From: JBDNJM01 sp041687755
GTDB taxonomy: Bacteria > Planctomycetota > UBA1135 > GCA-002686595
Reading direction: 5' to 3'
Length of the DNA: 14,117 nt
NCBI GenBank assembly: GCA_041687755.1
Contig: JBDNJM010000057.1
Location: forward strand, 1 to 14,117
Below, in pieces: positions 8,623-14,117 of this stretch. The notes beneath the pieces were generated by a model that did no database searches, was not told the origin of the DNA, and was given only the letters and a program-made list of their open reading frames with translations. Numbering within the stretch: the stretch's first letter is position 1; each line of letters starts with the position of its first letter. Position numbers and translations under genes: made by a program.

Positions 8623-8877
8623 CGTAGCGGTCCCTGTGCGTCGGATATCGGGCGCGCTGTCCGCGGTCGAAGGCTGAGCTCGCTGCTCGGCGACCGGATG
8701 CGGCTCCCTGGCGGAGTCGTGGGCGAGCAGGTCCGAGTTTCTGAGCTGGAGAGCGCGCATTCGGGATGCTCTAGGTCCGAGGAGAGCCGCCCGGTCATGG
8801 CGGTACCGGCGGGTGCGGCCCGAGGAAGGGGGTGGGGTGCTCGAGCGACGTGCGGCGGTCTCTCGGTCGCAGTAGCG
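8623..8877. other. Non-coding spacer after the kinase gene
   Basis: I see no gene with coding character here. An 84-codon plus-strand frame at 8698-8952 exists but looks spurious: low-complexity, with no family pattern, and its end runs through the repeat cluster. No clear terminator for the kinase was found. Confidence 0.45.
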
Positions 8878-8945
8878 CGCCCGTACAGAACGAAGTCGGC
8901 CGTACGGAACGCGGCCGTACGAAACGCAGGCGGCCAAACGCTAGT
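8878..8945 (+). repeat. Degenerate 15/19-bp GC-rich repeat cluster upstream of the cytochrome gene
   Basis: A core of the form CGGCCGTACGGAACG recurs at 8878-8892 (13 of 15 identical), 8897-8911 (reference), 8912-8926 (14 of 15), and partially at 8931-8945. Spacings are 19, 15 and 19 because 4-base inserts (AAGT, CAGG) separate some units. The units contain the palindromes CGGCCG and CGTACG. The cluster ends about 70 bases before the predicted start of the DUF1592 protein. Confidence 0.75.
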
Positions 8946-9013
8946 GCGCTAGAGTGGGGGCCCTCAGCAACGCAGGGCCCGCCTCGACCGGGCTGCCTGG
9001 AGCCACCCAATCC
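8946..9013 (+). promoter_or_regulatory. Possible promoter and leader of the cytochrome-DUF1552 operon
   Basis: TAGAGT at 8950-8955 resembles a -10 element, but no matching -35 is present at the expected distance; the position it would occupy is inside the repeat cluster. GGAG at 8999-9002, 11 bases before ATG 9014, is a possible though distant Shine-Dalgarno. Both assignments are weak. Confidence 0.25.
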
Positions 9014-12000
9014 ATGACCCAGTCCTCTCCCGCCCGCCGTCCGAAGCGTTGGTTCGCGATGCTTTTGGCGCTCGCGGTGTTTTTCGGCGCAGGTTTCGCG
9101 GCCCTGGAGCCGCCTGATCGCGACGTTCTGCCGGAGTGGGCTCGGTACCTGGGGCGGCTGCATCTGGTCGTGCTGCACGTTCCGATCGGCGGGCTGTGCA
9201 GCGTGATCTTGCTCGAACTTCTGCACCTCGTTCGGCCACGCGCCGGGTTCGAGCGCGCCGCAGGTCAGGTGTTGGGGTTCACGGCGCTGGCCTCGCTCCC
9301 CACGTTCGTGGCCGGGCTGGTGCTCGCGACCGAGGGCGGCAATGCGGGGAGCGCGCTCGACCAGCATCGCTGGGCTGCCGCGGGGTCCGTGATTCTCATC
9401 TGGGGGCTCTGGGCCGTGCGGCCGCGGGTCTCGCGCTGGGTCTACCTGCCGGGGCTGCTCGCGACGGGGGCGGTGCTGGGCCTCGCGGGTCACCTGGGTG
9501 GCGTGTTGACCCACGGCTCCGGTTATCTGGAGCGCATGTGGACGCCGCCCGCGGAACCGCGGGTGGAGCCGGTCGCGCTGGTGAACGCCGACGCTCACGC
9601 GCTCGTCGAGGCCTTCGCCGGGGTGCGGCCGGTGCTCGAGCAGCATTGCTTCGTGTGCCACGGTCCCGACCTGCAGAAGGGCAAGCTGCGCTTCGATACG
9701 CTGAATCCCGACCTGGTCGCCGGTCCGGACGCGCCCCACTGGCGCGAGGCGCTGCACCGGCTGCAGGTCGGCGAGATGCCGCCGCCCGAAGAGCCCCAGC
9801 CCAGCGACGACGAGCGCCGCGCGTTGGTCGCGTGGCTGTCGGGCGAGTTGGGGCGCGCGGCCGAAGCGCGGGCGGGCGAGCGGGGCCCGGTGCTGCGGCG
9901 GCTGACCCGCGCGCAGATCACCTTTGCTATGCAGAACCTGCTCGGCGTGCCGCTGGACTTCGGTCGCGGGCTGCCTTCCGACGGCAAGTCGGCGCGCGGC
10001 TTCACGAACGACGGCGACGTGCTGCAGGCCTCGAGCCTGCACCTCGACCTGTTGGCCGACATCGCGGAGGAGGCGCTGGGCCAGGCGATCGTCGTGGGCG
10101 AGCGGCCGCCCGGGGTGCGCTATTCCATCGTGTTCGGCGAGGGCGTGGGGCGCGGGCACATCGGTGCGGAGATCGGCGGGTATCAGGCGCTGCCCCTGTC
10201 GAGCGACGACTTTCGGATCGACGTGCTCGACGCGGCGGGTCAGGTGATCGGGGGCGATGTCGAGGAATTGGACGAGCGGCGCGAGCACATCGGCGTGGGC
10301 CTGCGCGGCTCGTCGGGGGATCGCTTTCACATGGAGCGCGAGGGGATCGTGCTGCTCGGGGCGCTGCCGCATCGGGAGCTGGCGCCGGGGGCCTGGCAGG
10401 GCCCGAGCCCTAACCTTAAGGTCGAGCTGCAGCGCGTGTTCCCGGACAGCGGCGAGCTGCGCATGCGCGTGGTCGCCTCGCGCGGACGGCTACAGCGCGG
10501 GCGCGAGCAGCTGTTCGTGCCGCTCGATGAATCAGTGCCGCTGGCGCGCTGGAACCTCGAGTTGAGTGTCCCGGAGGGTGCGCAGGTGATCGACGCATCC
10601 GAGGCGGAGTTGCGCTCCAACCTGGAGTTGGCCGATGGCGTCGTCACGCCCGTCAGCCTCACAGAAGACAGCTCGGCGGAGTTACTCGTGCGCGTTAAGC
10701 GCGACGGCTACTACGAGCTGGACCTCGTGCATCCGGCGGCGTCCGCGGAGGCGATGACCTCGATTCGAGTCAGCGCCTCGGGGGCGACGCTCGACTCGCG
10801 GCCGGAGCCGCCGGTCGTGCTTGAGGGCGGCTCGCTGGAGGATCTGGCCGGGGTCCCGCAGGTCAGCGCGCTCGGCGCGGCCTGGCTGACCGCTGGGGAG
10901 CACCGGGTCGGGCTGGGAGGCCCGTTCTTCGCCGGGTTCAGTCATCTGGTGGTCACCGAGTTGCCCGCGTCCCATCCGCTCGTGGTGCGGCTGACCTCCG
11001 AGGCCAGCGCGCAAGAGGCCGCGGTCGCGGACGAGCTGCCGGCTCTGCAGGCTCTGGCGGGCACGCGCACCGATGACGGCATGGACTACCGGGAGTTCGG
11101 TCCCTCGGTGCCGGTGACGGCCGGCTTCGGGCGTCCGCAGACCTACGAGTTCAGCAGCCGGCTGGAGGACCTGCCGATCCCGGAGCCCGAGTCCGGCGAC
11201 AACGAGATCTTGTCGGGCATTCTTCTTTTGGGAGTCTGGAACGACCATCTGGTGAAGCGCTCCGACGACAGCGGGCCGCCGCTGATGGTGCACAGCATCG
11301 AGCTGGAGGCGCCCTACTACGAGGCGTGGCCGCCCGCTTCGCACCGCGCGATCCTGTTCGACGAGCAGCGCTCGGCGGACGATCCCGTCTACATTGCGGA
11401 GGTGCTGAAACGCTTCCTGGGCCGCGCGTTCCGCCGGCCGGCGGAGCCTGAGGAGGTCGAGCAGTACCTCGCGCTTTGGAGTTCGCTGCTGCCCGACTCG
11501 GAGCATCCAGAAGAGGCCCTGCGCAGCACCCTGGCGGCGGCGCTCAGCTCGCCGCACTTCCTGTTCCTGGTCGAGCCTCCGGTCGGGACGGGCGCGGACG
11601 CGACGATCGGCGAGCACGCGCTGGCGGCGCGGCTCAGCATGTTCTTGACCAACGGACCGCCGGACGCGCGCTTGCGCGCGCTGGCCGACGCGGGTGAGTT
11701 GCGCGGTGCCCTGCTGACCGAGGTCGAGCGCCTGCTGGACGGGCCTCGTGCGGAGCGCTTCGTGCGCGCGTTCACCACGGAGTGGCTGCGCCTCGATCGT
11801 TTCGAGGGGATGACGGTGGACCCTCGTCGGTACGCCGACCACACGCGCTTCGTAAAGGCCGATCTCGCGGAGGAAACGTATGCGACCGTCGCGCTGGCGC
11901 TGCGCGAGGACTGGAGCCTGCTGAAGCTGATTCAGAACGACGTGGTCGTGATCAACCAGAACCTGGCGGAGTACTACGGCATCGAGGGTGTCGAAGGTCA

Positions 12001-12610
12001 GGAGTTCCGGCCGGTGCGCCTGGAGCCTGGCAACGAGCGCGGCGGACTCTTGACGCAAGGGTCATTCCTCGCGGGGCACTCGGACGGGCTGGACGCGCAC
12101 CCGATCAAGCGCGCGGTGTGGGTTAAGGATCGCCTGTTGGGCGAGCCGCCGCCGCCGCCGCCCCCGAACGTTCCGGAGCTGGACACGGAGTCGCCGGAGG
12201 CGGAGGGCCTCACCCTGACGGAGCAGCTGGTGCTGCATCGCTCGAAGAGCGCTTGCATGGACTGCCACGCCTCGCTGGATCCGTTCGGGCTCGTGTTCGA
12301 GCGCTTCGACGCCTCGGGCCGGCGGATCGTGCGCCACGACGGCGCCGCCGTCGACGCGAGCACCGTGCTGCCCGACGGAACGGCGATCGACGGGGTCGCG
12401 GGGCTTCAGGGTTACCTCCTGGAGCAGCGCCGGGACGACGTCGCGCGGGCCCTGATCGAGCACCTGTACGCCTACGCCCTGGGCCGCGGGCTCGATCTGG
12501 CCGATTCTGTCCACGTTCAGGAGACTCTGGGCGTGGCGCGGCTCTCCGGTTATCGCCTCCGCAGCCTGGTTCGCAGTATCGTGATGAGCCAGGCCTTCCA
12601 GCGCCCCTAG
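9014..12610 (+). CDS. Membrane-anchored planctomycete-type cytochrome c / DUF1592-family protein
   Basis: A 1198-residue exported protein of unestablished biochemical role. Order: about five N-terminal hydrophobic helices (12-167) resembling a DUF2231-type membrane module with His50, His55, His119 and the motif GHLGGVLTHG (159-168); a PSCyt1-type cytochrome c domain with CFVCH (212-216) and candidate distal ligand Met255 in GEMPPP; DUF1587/PSD3 (about 294-360, RRLTRAQITFAMQNLLG); a long beta-rich middle (360-790) I do not recognise; DUF1595 (about 795-858, FLGRAFRRP); DUF1592 (about 865-990); DUF1588 (about 1008-1105) with a poly-proline GEPPPPPPPNVP and a second heme motif CMDCH (1081-1085); and DUF1585 (about 1120-1195). 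I chose ATG 9014 over GTG 8954 because the charged-then-hydrophobic leader begins there. It is probably co-transcribed with the DUF1552 gene 37 bases downstream, the usual partner. Electron transfer is inferred from the heme motifs only. Confidence 0.9.
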   Translation: MTQSSPARRPKRWFAMLLALAVFFGAGFAALEPPDRDVLPEWARYLGRLHLVVLHVPIGGLCSVILLELLHLVRPRAGFERAAGQVLGFTALASLPTFVAGLVLATEGGNAGSALDQHRWAAAGSVILIWGLWAVRPRVSRWVYLPGLLATGAVLGLAGHLGGVLTHGSGYLERMWTPPAEPRVEPVALVNADAHALVEAFAGVRPVLEQHCFVCHGPDLQKGKLRFDTLNPDLVAGPDAPHWREALHRLQVGEMPPPEEPQPSDDERRALVAWLSGELGRAAEARAGERGPVLRRLTRAQITFAMQNLLGVPLDFGRGLPSDGKSARGFTNDGDVLQASSLHLDLLADIAEEALGQAIVVGERPPGVRYSIVFGEGVGRGHIGAEIGGYQALPLSSDDFRIDVLDAAGQVIGGDVEELDERREHIGVGLRGSSGDRFHMEREGIVLLGALPHRELAPGAWQGPSPNLKVELQRVFPDSGELRMRVVASRGRLQRGREQLFVPLDESVPLARWNLELSVPEGAQVIDASEAELRSNLELADGVVTPVSLTEDSSAELLVRVKRDGYYELDLVHPAASAEAMTSIRVSASGATLDSRPEPPVVLEGGSLEDLAGVPQVSALGAAWLTAGEHRVGLGGPFFAGFSHLVVTELPASHPLVVRLTSEASAQEAAVADELPALQALAGTRTDDGMDYREFGPSVPVTAGFGRPQTYEFSSRLEDLPIPEPESGDNEILSGILLLGVWNDHLVKRSDDSGPPLMVHSIELEAPYYEAWPPASHRAILFDEQRSADDPVYIAEVLKRFLGRAFRRPAEPEEVEQYLALWSSLLPDSEHPEEALRSTLAAALSSPHFLFLVEPPVGTGADATIGEHALAARLSMFLTNGPPDARLRALADAGELRGALLTEVERLLDGPRAERFVRAFTTEWLRLDRFEGMTVDPRRYADHTRFVKADLAEETYATVALALREDWSLLKLIQNDVVVINQNLAEYYGIEGVEGQEFRPVRLEPGNERGGLLTQGSFLAGHSDGLDAHPIKRAVWVKDRLLGEPPPPPPPNVPELDTESPEAEGLTLTEQLVLHRSKSACMDCHASLDPFGLVFERFDASGRRIVRHDGAAVDASTVLPDGTAIDGVAGLQGYLLEQRRDDVARALIEHLYAYALGRGLDLADSVHVQETLGVARLSGYRLRSLVRSIVMSQAFQRP

Positions 12611-12647
12611 GCGGGGCGCGACCTCCACCGACCTCTGCCACCGCTCC

Positions 12648-13976
12648 ATGGCCCTCCCCCCGATCAGTCGCCGAACCGTCCTGCGCGGCGCCGGCGTCGC
12701 CTGTGCGCTCCCCATGCTGGAGGCGATGTCGTTCGGTGCTCAGGAGGCGGACGCTCGTCCGCGGCGCTTCGCCGCCGTCTACTTTCCGAACGGCTGCAGC
12801 CTTCCGGAAGAGGACGACGAGCCCAACCGCGACTGGCGCTGGTTCCCTGAGGCGGTCGGCGACAGCTTCCGCTTCACGCGCGTGCTGGAGTCGCTCGAGC
12901 CCTACCGCGAGCAGGTCAACGTGCTGGGCGGTCTGAGCCATCCGAAGAGCCGCGAGTTGCTCGGGCACCTGGCCGGGGACACCTGGTTGACCGGCGGCGA
13001 CGCGCGCAGCAACGCTTACCAGAATCAAATCTCGCTCGACCAGGTCATCGCGAGGAGCTTTCAGGCCGAGACGCGGCTGCCTTCCCTCACGCTCTCGGTG
13101 GACGGCGGCGTCGGCTACAAGTCGCGCGTCTCCACGCTCTCTTTCGACGGCAACGGCAGCCCGCGCCCCTCGGAGCACCGCCCGCGCGCCATCTTCGAGC
13201 GCTACTTCTCGGGCGGTGGCACGAGCGAGCAGCGCCGCCGCAGCCTCGCGCGCGGCAAGCGCGTCGTGGACCTCGTCAACGACGACGCCAAGCGCCTGGC
13301 CGAGAAACTAGGCAGCTCGGACCGCTCCAAGCTGGAGGAGTACCTCGACTCGCTCGGCAGCCTCGAGACGCAGATCCGCCGCGACGAGGCCTGGCTGGAC
13401 CGGCCGCTGCCGGAGTTCGACGCGAGCGCGCTCAACCTCGACACCCAGCCCGACGTGGATCCCACGGCGCACCTGGACTCGATTTTGCAGCTGATGGCGC
13501 TCGCCTTCGAGCTGGACCTGACCCGCGTGATCACGTTCATGTCGGGCCGCGAAGACGGCATGGGTTACGGCGACTCGTTCCCGCAGCGCGCGCTGGGCAT
13601 GGACCGCGGCCTCCACACGATCAGCCACGACACCCACGAGGGCCACTTCGAGCAGTGGGGGACGTACGACCAGTGGGTGGCCCAGCGCTTCGCGGGCTTC
13701 CTCGAGCGCTTGAGCACCGCCCAGGACGGGCACGGCGCGTTGCTCGACAGCTCGCTGGTGCTCTACGGCAGCTGCTGCAGCACGACGCACAACGCGCGCA
13801 ACTACCCGCTGGCGCTGGCGGGCGGCAAGGCGCTCGGGATCCGCGGAAACCGGTACCTGCGCTACGACGAAGAAACGCCGCTCGCGAACCTGCACCTGAG
13901 CATGCTGGACGCGCTGGGCGTGCCGGCGGAGAGCTTCGCGGACAGCACGGGGCGGCTCGAGGCACTTCGCTCCTGA
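12648..13976 (+). CDS. Tat-exported DUF1552 protein
   Basis: A 442-residue protein of the DUF1552 family, whose activity is unknown; it is commonly encoded next to DUF1592-type cytochromes. The N-terminus carries a twin-arginine signal, SRRTVLRG (Arg8, Arg9), then a short hydrophobic stretch and acceptable small residues near 31-36, so it should be exported folded, perhaps with a cofactor. Family features seen are FAAVYFPNG (41-49), a DxxLTGG-like segment around 110-116, ISLDQVIA, and a C-terminal LYGSCCSTTHNARNYP, LAGG, RYLRYDEETPLANLHLSMLDALGVPAESFADSTG run that recalls the DUF1501/alkaline-phosphatase-like fold. It starts 37 bases after the upstream stop with no obvious Shine-Dalgarno, which suggests a shared transcript and possibly translational coupling. 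The strong hairpin 6 bases past its stop closes the unit. Complete, with no defect seen. Confidence 0.93.
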   Translation: MALPPISRRTVLRGAGVACALPMLEAMSFGAQEADARPRRFAAVYFPNGCSLPEEDDEPNRDWRWFPEAVGDSFRFTRVLESLEPYREQVNVLGGLSHPKSRELLGHLAGDTWLTGGDARSNAYQNQISLDQVIARSFQAETRLPSLTLSVDGGVGYKSRVSTLSFDGNGSPRPSEHRPRAIFERYFSGGGTSEQRRRSLARGKRVVDLVNDDAKRLAEKLGSSDRSKLEEYLDSLGSLETQIRRDEAWLDRPLPEFDASALNLDTQPDVDPTAHLDSILQLMALAFELDLTRVITFMSGREDGMGYGDSFPQRALGMDRGLHTISHDTHEGHFEQWGTYDQWVAQRFAGFLERLSTAQDGHGALLDSSLVLYGSCCSTTHNARNYPLALAGGKALGIRGNRYLRYDEETPLANLHLSMLDALGVPAESFADSTGRLEALRS

Positions 13977-13981
13977 GGGCT

Positions 13982-14096
13982 GGGGGAAGGATACGGTGCC
14001 AGGCACGTTTTCACCGGCCTGGGAGCCTCACTGCCGCTGTGCGGCCGTGAGGCCCCCAGGCCGGTGAACACGTGCCTGGCCCCGTAGCCTTCCCCC
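13982..14096. terminator. Very long near-perfect inverted repeat, terminator or REP/MITE-like element
   Basis: Arms 13982-14037 and 14041-14096 pair over 56 positions without any gap, with five mismatches (left-arm positions 13991, 13997, 14009, 14024, 14032) and a 3-base loop, TGT. The left arm starts GGGGGAAGGATACGGTGCC; within it GTGCCAGGCAC (13996-14006 region) is itself palindromic. It starts 6 bases after the DUF1552 stop, so it probably ends that transcript in effect, from either side. There is no T-run. Its length far exceeds an ordinary terminator and suggests a mobile palindromic repeat. Confidence 0.85.
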
Positions 14097-14117
14097 CGCC
14101 CTCGGGAGCGAAGTACC

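Noticed and set aside
8698..8952. 84-codon small gene before the cytochrome gene
   Set aside because: No ribosome binding site, no recognisable pattern, and the last third is translated repeat DNA.
8795..10372. 525-codon minus-strand open frame across the spacer and the start of the cytochrome gene
   Set aside because: Rich in Arg, Pro, His and Gln with no domain pattern. The plus strand carries the heme motif and membrane helices in the same place.
12611..12647. Terminator between the cytochrome and DUF1552 genes
   Set aside because: The 37-base gap shows no stable stem; the two genes are better read as one transcript.

Overview
This is a GC-rich bacterial window. The best clue to the organism is the pair at 9014-13976: a giant cytochrome protein built of the planctomycete PSCyt/PSD domain series (DUF1587, DUF1595, DUF1592, DUF1588, DUF1585), followed by a Tat-exported DUF1552 protein. 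That pair is typical of Planctomycetota and also occurs in Verrucomicrobiota, Acidobacteriota and Myxococcota, so I favour a GC-rich planctomycete without being certain. The assignment is inferred from domain content only. An LPS-type GT9 glycosyltransferase fits a diderm envelope.

Layout. 1-272: left edge, holding the minus-strand N-terminus of an ISL3-like transposase and what looks like its element end; the rest lies outside the window. 273-529: no gene, but a perfect 16-bp-arm hairpin lies just beyond the 3' end of aceA. 530-3547 (minus): glyoxylate-shunt operon aceB-aceA (malate synthase A, then isocitrate lyase), with no aceK next to it. 3548-3703: divergent control region with inverted and direct repeats. 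3704-5146 (plus): XRE/ScfR-type regulator of the RamB/PrpR class, the expected acyl-CoA-sensing regulator of the neighbouring operon. 5144-5235: four identical 23-bp tandem repeats that start on the regulator's stop codon. 5276-6340 (minus): GT9 heptosyltransferase-like enzyme. 6583-8622 (plus): membrane hybrid histidine kinase with a fused receiver. 8623-9013: spacer with a second, degenerate GC-rich repeat cluster. 9014-12610 and 12648-13976 (plus): the cytochrome/DUF1592 and DUF1552 pair. 13982-14096: a very long, nearly perfect hairpin directly after the last stop codon.

How the parts work together. The first half forms a self-contained C2-assimilation module: isocitrate is split to glyoxylate and succinate (AceA), glyoxylate condenses with acetyl-CoA to malate (AceB), and a divergently encoded acyl-CoA-type sensor probably controls both. 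The second half is about the cell envelope: a lipid-core sugar transferase, a sensor kinase, and an exported electron-transfer/unknown-function pair whose biochemical role has not been established. I see no CRISPR, tRNA, rRNA, toxin-antitoxin or defence genes. The most unusual material is non-coding: the stop-codon-phased repeat array, the repeat cluster before the cytochrome gene, the divergent operator region and the long terminal hairpin.
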